Positions 1 through 7,740 are shown, counted from the first letter of the stretch. The stretch is DNA of 64,000 nucleotides from an uncultured Muribaculum sp. (GCA_910587665.1 CAJUMZ010000004.1:115884-179883); one strand, 5' to 3'. The notes: generated from the letters alone by a model not told the origin. Numbers and translations are program-made.

Positions 1-512
1 TCAAGAAGCTCGGTCCGAAATACGGTAAGATAATGAAGGCTCTTGCGGCTCAGGTCGCAAAGATGGAGCAGGCCGATATCGCTACTCTTGAACGTGACGG
101 CAAGTTCTCTTTCAATGTTGATGGCGTGGAGGCTGTGGTCGAGCTTGGCGATGTAGAGGTAATATCCGAGGATATCCCCGGCTGGCAGGTGGCAAACGAC
201 GGTAACCTTACCGTGGCTCTTGATGTCACTATCACTGATGAGCTCCGACGCGAAGGAATTGCAAGGGATATCGTGAATCGTGTTCAGAATATCCGTAAGG
301 GCAGGGATTATGATATCGTTGACAAGATTGCGCTTGTTTTTGAGCCTAATGAGGCTACCGATGATGCCATAAGGGCATTCAGCGACTATATTGCCCGTCA
401 GGTGCTTGCCGTTTCGGTAAATGTGGCGCCGCTGCCTGCCGATGCTGTCGTTGAGACCCTTGACCTTGACGGTATAGAGATTAAAACCGTTATTGAAATT
501 GTTAAATCCTGA
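1..512 (+). CDS. ileS: Isoleucyl-tRNA synthetase, C-terminal part (5' end outside window)
   Basis: This is the last roughly 170 codons of a gene that enters from the left; the reading frame is open from base 3 and ends at TGA 510-512. The piece holds the C-terminal region of the long Bacteroidetes-type IleS, including the block DELRREGIARDIVNRVQNIRKG, typical of the region after the anticodon-binding domain of long class Ia synthetases. The enzyme charges tRNA-Ile in the cytoplasm. The catalytic HIGH and KMSKS motifs lie outside the window. A DksA-like gene and lspA follow on the same strand, an arrangement I recall from other Bacteroidales. Naming rests on this C-terminal block only, so it is strong but not absolute. 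Confidence 0.88.
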   Translation, partial: KKLGPKYGKIMKALAAQVAKMEQADIATLERDGKFSFNVDGVEAVVELGDVEVISEDIPGWQVANDGNLTVALDVTITDELRREGIARDIVNRVQNIRKGRDYDIVDKIALVFEPNEATDDAIRAFSDYIARQVLAVSVNVAPLPADAVVETLDLDGIEIKTVIEIVKS

Positions 513-524
513 CATATAACCTAA

Positions 525-536
525 AACAGTACTGTT
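525..536. repeat. Perfect 12-bp palindrome abutting the dksA-like start codon
   Basis: AACAGTACTGTT is a perfect palindrome that ends on the base before the ATG at 537. It could be an operator or chance; a loopless 6-bp stem is too tight to form a stable RNA hairpin. Confidence 0.35.
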
Positions 537-920
537 ATGAGTGAAAAGACACGTTACTCTGATGAAGAGCTACAGGAGTTCAAGGAATTGATACTCCGTA
601 AGCTTGACAAGGCTCAGCGTGATTACGAGTTGCTGAAAGCCAATGTTATGAATAGCGACGGTAACGACACTGCCGATACATCCCCCACATTCAAGGTGCT
701 TGAAGAAGGGGCGAGCACCCTTGGTAAGGAAGAGGCGGGTCAGCTGGCTCAGCGTCAGATGAAGTTTATACAACATCTGCAGGCTGCGCTTGTAAGAATT
801 GAAAACAAGACCTATGGTGTATGCCGTCAGACCGGTAAGCTTATTCCGCGCGAAAGATTGCTTGCCGTACCACATGCTACATTGAGCCTTGAGGCTAAGG
901 AGAGTGGCAAGAAAAAGTAA
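537..920 (+). CDS. TraR/DksA family RNA-polymerase-binding regulator, zinc site degenerate
   Basis: A 127-residue protein with an N-terminal coiled-coil-prone helical region (residues 8-95) and a C-terminal DksA-type module ending in IPRERLLAVPHATLSLEAK. DksA proteins enter the secondary channel of RNA polymerase and, with ppGpp, retune transcription during stress. Canonical members carry four zinc cysteines (CxxC and CxxC). Here only the first survives, in YGVCRQTG; the second position is Thr and the last two are Ser and Ala, so zinc binding is unlikely. As I recall, this degenerate form is common in Bacteroidetes. It lies 24 bases after ileS and 44 before lspA, suggesting co-transcription. 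The family call is firm; the regulatory targets are unknown. Confidence 0.85.
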   Translation: MSEKTRYSDEELQEFKELILRKLDKAQRDYELLKANVMNSDGNDTADTSPTFKVLEEGASTLGKEEAGQLAQRQMKFIQHLQAALVRIENKTYGVCRQTGKLIPRERLLAVPHATLSLEAKESGKKK

Positions 921-964
921 TTTAAACGTTGACTGACAATAACATTACCGTAATTGAGCAATAA

Positions 965-1612
965 ATGAAGTTATCCAAAGGGTGGGTTGCCACAATTATC
1001 ATTATCGGCGTGCTGCTTGTCGATCAGATCGTTAAGATATGGGTGAAAACTCATATGTATCTTGGGCAGGAATTTGTGATCGCCGATTGGTTCAGGATAT
1101 ATTTTATCGAAAATAACGGCATGGCTTTCGGCATGGAACTCGGAAGCAAATTGTTTCTGACGCTGTTCCGTATCGTTGCCGTGGGATTGCTCATTTATTA
1201 TATATGCCTCATAAAGCGCCGCACCGACATAAAGACTGGCTATATTGTGTGTTGTGCTCTTATCACTGCCGGTGCGGCGGGTAATATAATAGACTCTGTG
1301 TTCTACGGTATGATATTCAACAATCCTTATCCGCCTGAAGTGGCTGTGATGTTTCCTCCCGAAGGGGGATATGCGCCCATATTTCACGGAAGGGTTGTAG
1401 ATATGCTCTACTTCCCGCTCTTCAGCTTTTACTGGCCTGAGTGGATGCCTTTTGTCGGCGGTGATTATTTCCTTTTCTTCCAACCGATATTCAATATCGC
1501 GGATGCGGCGATTACCGTTGGTATACTCGTGCTGATACTTTTCTATTCCAAGTATCTCTCTGCTCCCATACGCCAGACTGACGATAACGTCACTTTCGGC
1601 AAAGACAAGTGA
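965..1612 (+). CDS. lspA: Lipoprotein signal peptidase (signal peptidase II)
   Basis: This inner-membrane aspartyl protease cleaves the signal peptide of diacylated prolipoproteins just before the lipobox cysteine. Four hydrophobic segments are visible (about residues 9-25, 65-85, 92-110 and 178-195). The family signatures are FIENNGMAFG near 48, GNIID at 106-110, VVDM with Asp146 and FNIADAAIT with Asp180; the last two Asp should be the catalytic pair. At 215 residues it is about 50 longer than the E. coli enzyme because of an insert between Asp110 and Asp180. The TGA overlaps the next gene. Likely substrates in this window include the fimbrial lipoproteins and the DUF4296 protein. Confidence 0.95.
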   Translation: MKLSKGWVATIIIIGVLLVDQIVKIWVKTHMYLGQEFVIADWFRIYFIENNGMAFGMELGSKLFLTLFRIVAVGLLIYYICLIKRRTDIKTGYIVCCALITAGAAGNIIDSVFYGMIFNNPYPPEVAVMFPPEGGYAPIFHGRVVDMLYFPLFSFYWPEWMPFVGGDYFLFFQPIFNIADAAITVGILVLILFYSKYLSAPIRQTDDNVTFGKDK

Positions 1613-1614
1613 TT

Positions 1615-2418
1615 ATGCGACGTATCCTTGCTGCTCCTTTATTATATGCCGCCTCGGCTCTCTTGTTTGCATCATGTGACCGCACTCCTGATTATGTGAT
1701 CAAGCCCGATGACATGGCGTCGTTGCTTGTCGATATTCATAAGGGGGAGGGTGTCGTTGACTTGAACAGTTCGGCCTATCGCAGCGATTCGGCGCGCAAG
1801 GTGTTGAAGCAGTCGATATATATGCGCCATGGGGTTACTGCTGAGCAGGTAGATACGTCACTCGTGTGGTATGGTCATAATATCGAGAAATATATAGAGG
1901 TTTATGACAAAGTTATCGCGCAGCTTGAAAAAGAGCTTAAGGATGCCGATGTTGCCGCTTCCGGCGAGAAAGTGCAACTTGCGGTTGTCGGAGATTCGGT
2001 TGACGCTTGGAATGACTCTCGTTACCGGCGCTTTGCTTACGGATATCCTTCCGACAATCTTAAATTTTCTTTCCGGCGTGATGAAAACTGGGAAGATGGT
2101 GATGTGTATACATGGCGCATGTTTGTTTCCAACCGCCAGTCACCCATACGCGTGACCATCGGGGCAGATTACAATGACGGTACTACCGATTATGTGACCA
2201 CAACCGTAAGTTCCGACGGATGGAATGAGGTGGCGTTCCCTACCGATACCGCCCGCTCGTTGCGTTACGTTTACGGCATGATGGCCCTTGACCCAAAACG
2301 GGGTGAAATTGCATATGTTGACAGTATAACGCTTGTGCGCACCCGCTTTAACCCCGATTCTTACAGCCGCGGACAGGTCAGGCATTATTCCAACGGCAAG
2401 AAAGAAGATAAGGATTAA
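1615..2418 (+). CDS. DUF4296 family lipoprotein
   Basis: A predicted lipoprotein with a short hydrophobic signal ending in the lipobox FASC. The segment after it (YVIKPDDMASLLVDIHKGEG, then repeated SDSARKVLKQSIYMRHGVT) matches DUF4296, a Bacteroidetes-only envelope family of unknown function. The C-terminal half looks like a beta-rich domain. The open frame begins at a GTG at 1609 that overlaps the lspA stop; I prefer the ATG at 1615 because it gives a cleaner signal peptide. Tight linkage to lspA, which would process it, suggests one transcript. Confidence 0.78.
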   Translation: MRRILAAPLLYAASALLFASCDRTPDYVIKPDDMASLLVDIHKGEGVVDLNSSAYRSDSARKVLKQSIYMRHGVTAEQVDTSLVWYGHNIEKYIEVYDKVIAQLEKELKDADVAASGEKVQLAVVGDSVDAWNDSRYRRFAYGYPSDNLKFSFRRDENWEDGDVYTWRMFVSNRQSPIRVTIGADYNDGTTDYVTTTVSSDGWNEVAFPTDTARSLRYVYGMMALDPKRGEIAYVDSITLVRTRFNPDSYSRGQVRHYSNGKKEDKD

Positions 2419-2419
2419 T

Positions 2420-2734
2420 ATGGTGAGGTATCTTGCCCATGCCGTGTTGCACGGCGGTAAGGTCTACCGGCAGTCGGTGGTGGAGCTTGACGATGGTGTG
2501 GTGACGGTAAGCCGTTTTGACGGAGAAATTCATTCGACGATATTTGTTTCCGGCATAATAGTTGTTGTGCCCCGGGAGCGCGTAACTACAGTAAATACCG
2601 ACCAGATGAAGCGCATTATGGATCGTGCTCCCCTTGTGGAGATGGCGATAAAGCGCGTGGCTCACTATGTGGATTCACGCAATCTTTCCGTGGCTTCCGG
2701 CGAGACTCCCGACCTCATAATCCTCCAGCGATAA
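2420..2734 (+). CDS. Conserved-looking hypothetical protein, 104 residues
   Basis: I do not recognise this protein. It starts at ATG 2420, one base past the stop of the DUF4296 gene, and looks translationally coupled to it. The sequence is soluble and mixed alpha/beta: an N-terminal strand-rich stretch (VVELDDGVVTVSRFDGEIHSTIFVSGIIVVVP) followed by a helical segment. There is no signal peptide or transmembrane segment. The frame stays open further upstream, but that part lies inside the previous gene. Codon use resembles the neighbours. Function unknown. Confidence 0.65.
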   Translation: MVRYLAHAVLHGGKVYRQSVVELDDGVVTVSRFDGEIHSTIFVSGIIVVVPRERVTTVNTDQMKRIMDRAPLVEMAIKRVAHYVDSRNLSVASGETPDLIILQR

Positions 2735-2782
2735 CGCAGCTTTCTTACATAAAAAAGTTATTTAAAATTTCCCATTTGTACA

Positions 2783-2812
2783 TTGGGATGGGGGAGGAGT
2801 GATGTATCTTTG
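2783..2812 (+). promoter_or_regulatory. Bacteroidetes-type promoter for the 2836 gene
   Basis: A TTG at 2783-2785 lies 19 bases before a perfect -7 element TATCTTTG at 2805-2812. Transcription would start about 10-15 bases ahead of the ATG at 2836. Confidence 0.6.
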
Positions 2813-2835
2813 CGGTAAACCAAATTATTACCGCT

Positions 2836-3426
2836 ATGAAAACCGCACGTACCCCACGATTTGACAACGCATGGCACAAGGCTATCGCGATGTATCCCGA
2901 CGAAAATGACCGCCGCGCGCTCACCGAGGCGATCCGTAAATATCAGCTTGACGGCGTTGAGCCTGACCTGCCCCCTGTGCTGATGGTGGCATTCGCTTTT
3001 TTGCGGCCTACGATTGACCGTCGCCGCCGTAATGCAGAGAAGGCGCGCAGCCGCCGTGAGGTGAAAAAGAAAAAGGAGGAGAAGACTGCGGTGACAAATA
3101 ATGAGTGTAAAATTCGGAAACCGGTCACCGACGGGGTGGCGGGCAGTCCTATGATGTTGACCGACTTGTACGGATCGCGCCTGGAGAATGACAGGGCGCG
3201 GCTCTTGAGTATCGCCTCCGATACCGGTCGTAAATGCCGCAAAAATATTACTGTGGATGATGTGGTCAGAAATATCAGTTTCTTCAACGACTACCTTTTC
3301 CGCTCGGCCGACAAGGTTGATTCGGAAGAGGCTTACATGAAGCGATTCATCGACTTTTTTGTCAAACTGATGCGCCTCCCCTCCATCGCCCCCGCCCACA
3401 ACGTCCCCCGCAACTGTCAGGAATAA
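2836..3426 (+). CDS. DUF6291-like protein, function unknown
   Basis: The first 70 residues, with FDNAWHKAIAMYPDENDRRALTEAI, YQLDGVEPDLPP and VAFAFLRPTIDRRRRN, resemble DUF6291, a short helical domain found in phage and mobile-element proteins of Firmicutes and Bacteroidetes, often beside replication genes. It is followed by a very basic stretch (residues 62-85, rich in Arg and Lys) that could bind nucleic acid, and by a C-terminal helical region. No signal peptide. It has its own promoter and stands alone, with the next gene 54 bases on. The domain match is from memory of the family pattern and is moderate; role unknown. Confidence 0.6.
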   Translation: MKTARTPRFDNAWHKAIAMYPDENDRRALTEAIRKYQLDGVEPDLPPVLMVAFAFLRPTIDRRRRNAEKARSRREVKKKKEEKTAVTNNECKIRKPVTDGVAGSPMMLTDLYGSRLENDRARLLSIASDTGRKCRKNITVDDVVRNISFFNDYLFRSADKVDSEEAYMKRFIDFFVKLMRLPSIAPAHNVPRNCQE

Positions 3427-3460
3427 TCTAAACCAATCGGCAATAGTGTCTGATATCAAA

Positions 3461-3476
3461 TAAATTTGTAAATTTG
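3461..3476 (+). promoter_or_regulatory. Tandem -7 elements just before the AlbA_2 gene
   Basis: TAAATTTG occurs twice back to back (3461-3468 and 3469-3476), the second ending four bases before the ATG at 3481. Either would give a leaderless or almost leaderless mRNA. No clear -33 TTTG stands 19-21 bases upstream. Confidence 0.5.
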
Positions 3477-3480
3477 TATT

Positions 3481-4860
3481 ATGTTGACGGCATCTCAAAT
3501 ACAAGAGCTGGTAAAAGGCGGTGAAGGCTACAATGTAGACTTCAAACGCAGTGTGCCTTCTAAGGTCAAAGAAATTTCTGAGGAGGTAGCCGGCTTTGCC
3601 AATGCTGCTGGTGGCTATGTCCTTATTGGAGTAGATAATGACGACCGAATAATCGGTGCCGAGATCGATAATAATAAGCGTTCGGCTATTCAGGATACAA
3701 TTGGGGAGATTTCGCCTGCTTTGAAATGTGAATTCTATTCTGTGGATGTTGAAGGCAAGAAGGTTTGGGTTATAGATGTACCAAGTGGCAAAGACAAACC
3801 TTACATATCCGGAGGTGTTGTATACGTTAGAGAGGGGGCCAATTGTCAGAAACTCCGTTCTGCTGAAGAGATTCGGGCATTCTTTGCTGAGTGTGCCAAG
3901 ATTTTTTATGATGCCATTCCTTGTCGTTGGTTTGATATTGATAAAGATATTGAACCGGGTAATTTCCAGTCCTTTATGGAAATGTCAAATCTGTCAGACG
4001 CCTTACCAATCAAAAGGCTATTTGAAGGTCTGGAACTTTTGACTGAGGAAGGTGTAGCTAAAAATGCCACAGCTCTATTCTTTGGACGTGAACCTGAACG
4101 CAAATTTCCTCACGCTGTCATTAGATGCCTCCGTTTCAAAGGACTTGACAAAGTACATATCATAGATGACAAGACTTTCGGTGGCCCTCTTTATCAGCAA
4201 TATCTTGATGCTCTCTCTTGGATAGAGAGTAAACTTGAAGTTGAATATATTATCAAAGGTACTGGTCCTCGTAAAGAAATTTGGGAGATTCCTCTTGACG
4301 TTTTCAAAGAGTCCATAATGAACGCCATTTGTCATCGAGACCTGTACGAAGAGGGTGGTACAATTATGGTGGAAGTGTATGATGACCGAGTTGAAATATC
4401 AAATCCCGGTGGATTGCTACCGGTCGTGGCGGCAGAATTTGGACACAAGAGCATGAGCCGCAATCCACTTATCTTTGGCCTATTCACCAGAATGCAAGTT
4501 GTAGAGAAAGTCGGTTCCGGTATTCCGCGTATGCGTAGATTGATGAAAGAGGCTGGATTGCCGGAGCCAAAATTTGATACCCAAGGCTTCTTTACGGTCA
4601 CTTTCATTAAGCGGATCAAGACTGATCTGGCTAATGCTGATAGATTAAACGATAGATTAAACGATAGATTAAATTCTCGTGAAAAGAGAGTGCTTCAGAT
4701 CTTGTCTGAAACTCCAGGCTTAAGAACTAATGAGTTATCAATATTGATTGAGGTTAGTATTCCTACATTGTCTCGAACCTTAAAGGGTTTAATCGATCTT
4801 GGCTTGATTGAATATCGTGGCGCTAAAAAAAATGGAGGGTATTTCGTGATATCGGACTGA
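3481..4860 (+). CDS. AlbA_2/Schlafen-type putative ATP-binding protein with winged helix
   Basis: 459 residues. The N-terminal domain (1-130) has the AlbA_2 pattern: NVDFKRS near 18-24, then FANAAGGYVLIGVDND (39-54) and VYVREGANC. The middle (about 270-385) is the HATPase-like C-terminal domain of this family, with NAICHRDLYEEGG and VEISNPGGLLP. A winged-helix segment closes the protein (about 397-459), joined by three exact DRLN repeats. Such proteins are usually called transcriptional regulators or ATP-binding proteins; some belong to accessory or defence regions, but direct evidence of function is thin. The start is fixed by the need for the N-terminal strand. Local GC is lower than in the flanking housekeeping genes, which could point to transfer. 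Confidence 0.85.
   Translation: MLTASQIQELVKGGEGYNVDFKRSVPSKVKEISEEVAGFANAAGGYVLIGVDNDDRIIGAEIDNNKRSAIQDTIGEISPALKCEFYSVDVEGKKVWVIDVPSGKDKPYISGGVVYVREGANCQKLRSAEEIRAFFAECAKIFYDAIPCRWFDIDKDIEPGNFQSFMEMSNLSDALPIKRLFEGLELLTEEGVAKNATALFFGREPERKFPHAVIRCLRFKGLDKVHIIDDKTFGGPLYQQYLDALSWIESKLEVEYIIKGTGPRKEIWEIPLDVFKESIMNAICHRDLYEEGGTIMVEVYDDRVEISNPGGLLPVVAAEFGHKSMSRNPLIFGLFTRMQVVEKVGSGIPRMRRLMKEAGLPEPKFDTQGFFTVTFIKRIKTDLANADRLNDRLNDRLNSREKRVLQILSETPGLRTNELSILIEVSIPTLSRTLKGLIDLGLIEYRGAKKNGGYFVISD
4639..4674 (+). repeat. Three in-frame 12-bp repeats encoding DRLN
   Basis: GATAGATTAAAC is repeated three times head to tail (last base of the third copy is T). Each unit adds Asp-Arg-Leu-Asn to the linker between the ATPase-like and winged-helix parts, so slippage would change linker length without breaking the frame. 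Confidence 0.9.
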
Positions 4861-4974
4861 ATTCTTATATTAAGACAGCATAGATTGCATTATGCCATAA
4901 TGGATGATTGAGCAATAGAGTACCATTGTTTATCCCCCGCAACTGTCCGCCTGCTTGAATTTTGCATGAAAATA

Positions 4975-5006
4975 TTTGATTCTTACGTGCCGTTGTATTA
5001 ACTTTG
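4975..5006 (+). promoter_or_regulatory. Canonical promoter of the 5340-7705 unit
   Basis: TTTG at 4975-4978, a 20-base spacer, then TAACTTTG at 4999-5006. It matches the Bacteroidetes consensus at both elements. The start would fall near 5012-5016, leaving a leader of about 325 bases before the first gene. Confidence 0.75.
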
Positions 5007-5011
5007 CTGAT

Positions 5012-5339
5012 GCCGTCGGCAGTCCCGGAGGGGAATGGTGGGCGGCTTTATTGAAGGACGTTTTCAGCGTTTGTCAAGTCACCTCAAACTTCGCAACTTT
5101 GATCCAATGACTGCGACAAAAGCAACGAAATCGTCTGCGTTGTGTATTCATTCCCGAGAGGGCGTGCTATATACGGGCGTGGGCTGACGACGTTGCTTAT
5201 CCGTCATTGGGGGCAATGCGAAGGCCTGAGGTGGGGATAAGCAAAGATAAGTTTCCCACGTCTTTCGCGTTTTATAAAACTAATTATGCTTATTCTGCGA
5301 TTCCGGGAAGCTGTAGCGTTAACACACAAATTTTCTGCA
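5012..5339 (+). ncRNA. Long structured 5' leader, candidate cis-regulatory RNA
   Basis: No large gene lies between 4861 and 5339. The transcribed part contains nested complementary blocks: CGTGGG (5178-5183) with CCCACG (5255-5260), inside it TTGCTTATCC (5193-5202) with GGATAAGCAA (5235-5244), and inside that a small CATTG/CAATG hairpin (5205-5218). Earlier segments such as TCCCGGAGGGGA (near 5023-5034) and CAACG/CGTTG around 5122-5141 also fold locally. A 26-codon upstream ORF (5107-5187) ends in the first arm of the outer stem. I recall similar leader sequence before exported-protein genes in other Bacteroidales but cannot verify it here. Confidence 0.5.
5107..5187 (+). CDS. Possible 26-residue leader peptide (upstream ORF)
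   Basis: ATG at 5107 opens a 26-codon frame rich in Thr, Ser and Ala (starts MTATKATKSSALC, ends LYTGVG) and stops at TGA 5185-5187, just past the 5' arm of the outer leader stem. Its position, with the stop overlapping regulatory structure, is like an attenuation peptide. No ribosome-binding site is evident, which is normal for this phylum. Translation is unproven. Confidence 0.35.
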   Translation: MTATKATKSSALCIHSREGVLYTGVG

Positions 5340-6386
5340 ATGAAAAAGATTATTTTAACGTGTGCGTTGTCGGCGCTGATGCTGTCGGCTTCCGCACAAC
5401 TGACCGAGCGTCGCATGGCTACGCTGGTTGATGACGGTGTAACCAAAGTATTTTATGGAAAGGATGCTCCATCGCAAGCTTACCAAGAGGCAAAAGAGGG
5501 CGCGACAATAATTGTTGGCGAAGGAGAGTACAGTCAACTGTCGGTTGCCGGTAAATCGGTTAAGGTCTATGGCGTTGGATTCGAGGATAATGAAGAATCT
5601 GGTGCTGTGAGTACAAAAATGTCGGTATATATCAATAGCGGGAAATATTTTGATGAATATGGAAAGGAATATTACGCCTATCCTGAAAATCTTCATCTTG
5701 AAGGCTTGCATATGAATAGATGCTATGTCTACGAGGATGGTAAGGCAGGGGAATTGAAAGGACTTAATATCAGTAAATGCCGCATCGAAGGAAGCGGTAC
5801 CTATGAAAGATTTGATATATATGCTAAAACCGTAGGGATGGTGGTGTCTCAGTCCAAAGTGATGAATGTTTATTTCCATAATCTTGAAAATGATGCGCTT
5901 TTTAGAAATTGCATTATTAACTGCGTAGAGATGGGCACAGATTTGAAATCCGGAATTGTTATTGACCATTGTATTATAAACCGGATATATTCTTCTTGTA
6001 TTGCTTACTATACCAATAATATTGTGTTGGGACAAAATGAACATATCCCTGCGGATGCTATGGCGTTCAATAATATCTTCGTTAATAAGGATGCCTGGAA
6101 CATTAATGCGACAGGCGAGGGCAATTGGTTCGGAATTGCCGTTAACGGTATTTTCGCTGAAGATGGTGAGGATGGCACTTATGCGCCCGGCAAAAAATTC
6201 ACGCTTAAATATCCGAAAACTTATATTGCTACTGATGGTACGGAGGTAGGTATCAACGGAGGTACGACTCCTTGGAATCCAATTCCCGCACTTCCGCGCA
6301 TCATATCGAGCAAGATTGAGAATCGTGCCGATTCCGATGGCAAGATCAGTGTAAGCATCAAGGTAGAGGCTCAGAACAAACCGTAA
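5340..6386 (+). CDS. Exported protein with right-handed beta-helix-like repeats
   Basis: The ATG at 5340 gives a clean signal peptide (MKKIILTCALSALMLSASAQ), unlike the upstream start at 5286, so I use it. The mature part (about 328 residues) is a series of short strand-turn units: an opening like pectate-lyase-fold proteins (QAYQEAKEGATIIVGEGEY) followed by repeated hydrophobic-strand turns such as LNISKCRIEG and ALFRNCIINCVEMG. This is consistent with a parallel beta-helix that binds or degrades a polysaccharide, but no catalytic residues can be assigned. It lacks a type IX sorting tail. The next gene starts 17 bases on and both lie behind the long leader. Confidence 0.7.
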   Translation: MKKIILTCALSALMLSASAQLTERRMATLVDDGVTKVFYGKDAPSQAYQEAKEGATIIVGEGEYSQLSVAGKSVKVYGVGFEDNEESGAVSTKMSVYINSGKYFDEYGKEYYAYPENLHLEGLHMNRCYVYEDGKAGELKGLNISKCRIEGSGTYERFDIYAKTVGMVVSQSKVMNVYFHNLENDALFRNCIINCVEMGTDLKSGIVIDHCIINRIYSSCIAYYTNNIVLGQNEHIPADAMAFNNIFVNKDAWNINATGEGNWFGIAVNGIFAEDGEDGTYAPGKKFTLKYPKTYIATDGTEVGINGGTTPWNPIPALPRIISSKIENRADSDGKISVSIKVEAQNKP

Positions 6387-6403
6387 CGGAAATACGTGAA
6401 GTC

Positions 6404-7705
6404 ATGAAACGTATAATAATGTCTATGATCGCATTGCTGTCGGTCATGCTGTCGGCTTTTGCCGATGAAGTGACTATTGCGAAATGCGAGTATTGGCTCG
6501 ACCACGACTTTGACGGTCGTTCCGAGTTGCCGGTGAGTCCAGAGGGGGTATTTGAGCATACATTCGACATGAGCGGAGAAGAGGCGGGCCTTCATGCCCT
6601 CGCTCTGCGCTTCTGCGACTCGAAGGGGCTTTGGACATCGCCTGTGTTGCGCCATTTTGTAAAGGTGCGTGAAGAAAAGTCGGTCAACTCCTCGCTATCG
6701 GAATTTATCTATTGGCTTGACTACGATAAGGAGCATGCGGTAAAAAGCAGCTGTGCCGACGGTTTCGTGGAGATGTCGCTTGATGTCTCCGTGATGTCCC
6801 CGGGATTACATGCGATGACTTATATGGTATCGGAAAACAACGGTCTATATAGCTCCGCTGTAACGCGTTATTTCATAGTCCCGCATAAGGCTCCGAAAGA
6901 GGGTAAGATGATAGCGGGATATGAATATTGGTTCAACTATGACGCGCCTGTATATGTGGCGGTCACTCCTTCTCCTGTGGTCGAACTTACCGATGTAACA
7001 ATTGATGCGATCAATGTACAGCCAATGGCTATTCCTGACGATTACATCTTTGATGTTGAGGCATTGACGGTTACTTGTCCTGAAAGTGACTTGTTTTTTG
7101 GAATGCAGGTAATTGATGATGCCGGAGGTAGAAGCGGTGCTGTTGTGTCGGATACGGTCGTTATGGACCTGACAGTAAAGCCTGCATTTGTCGATATTGC
7201 CGAGGATGAGCCGCTTACATTTGCTTCTCCTGTCGATGGAAAGATTGCCGGAGTGCGTGCCGAGGCGTTGCCGGGTGACAAGCTTACTTTCAGAATTGAT
7301 GGAGGAAAGGTACATGCCGACTTCTATGATGGAGCCGGCAACCGTCTCTCCCCGTCAGGCACCCGCGATGGCGACGCGATGACATATGAGATCGAGTGCG
7401 TTGTGCCCATGGTCTATCTGTTGCTTCATTCTGCCGCTGATAGGATGGCTGTGACGGAAGTGTCGCTTGATCGCGTTACAAGCGGACTTGACGAAGACGC
7501 CTATGCCACTACTGGCATTGCTGTTGTTGACGGCGGTATTATGGTTGAGTGCGGTGAGGAGATTTCATTAACGATCTACTCACTTTCGGGAATGAAACTG
7601 CTTGATCGCGGGGTTGCACCCGGAAAGACTCTGATAAATATTGCATCCGGTTGCTATGTCGTAACCGCAACTGACGGCACCGTCACACGCGTTATGGTTC
7701 GGTAA
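6404..7705 (+). CDS. Exported repeat protein with type IX secretion-type C-terminal tail
   Basis: 433 residues with a signal peptide (MKRIIMSMIALLSVMLSAFA). Three related units carry an aromatic motif: CEYWLDHDFDG near 26, FIYWLDYDKEH near 103 and YEYWFNYDAPV near 178; each is followed by a beta-rich stretch such as GLHALALRF or GLHAMTYMV, suggesting Ig-like repeats. The last 65 residues (LTIYSLSGMKL through VVTATDGTVTRVMVR) look like the Por secretion tail that directs proteins through the type IX system to the surface. It follows the beta-helix gene by 17 bases and should share its transcript. The binding target is unknown. Confidence 0.7.
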   Translation: MKRIIMSMIALLSVMLSAFADEVTIAKCEYWLDHDFDGRSELPVSPEGVFEHTFDMSGEEAGLHALALRFCDSKGLWTSPVLRHFVKVREEKSVNSSLSEFIYWLDYDKEHAVKSSCADGFVEMSLDVSVMSPGLHAMTYMVSENNGLYSSAVTRYFIVPHKAPKEGKMIAGYEYWFNYDAPVYVAVTPSPVVELTDVTIDAINVQPMAIPDDYIFDVEALTVTCPESDLFFGMQVIDDAGGRSGAVVSDTVVMDLTVKPAFVDIAEDEPLTFASPVDGKIAGVRAEALPGDKLTFRIDGGKVHADFYDGAGNRLSPSGTRDGDAMTYEIECVVPMVYLLLHSAADRMAVTEVSLDRVTSGLDEDAYATTGIAVVDGGIMVECGEEISLTIYSLSGMKLLDRGVAPGKTLINIASGCYVVTATDGTVTRVMVR

Positions 7706-7740
7706 GCTATTCTAATACTTGGAAATACCTCGCTTATTCG

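Noticed and set aside
2758..3504. 248-codon minus-strand open frame
   Set aside because: It lies opposite the DUF6291-like gene, has no family pattern and no promoter on that strand; it reflects base composition.
4888..4902. CATTATG-c-CATAATG inverted repeat
   Set aside because: Seven bases in AT-rich intergenic DNA, not placed relative to a promoter; may be chance.
5207..5431. 74-codon frame at the end of the leader
   Set aside because: It runs through the stem region and into the signal peptide gene in another frame; the exported protein's frame with its signal peptide is clearly the real one.
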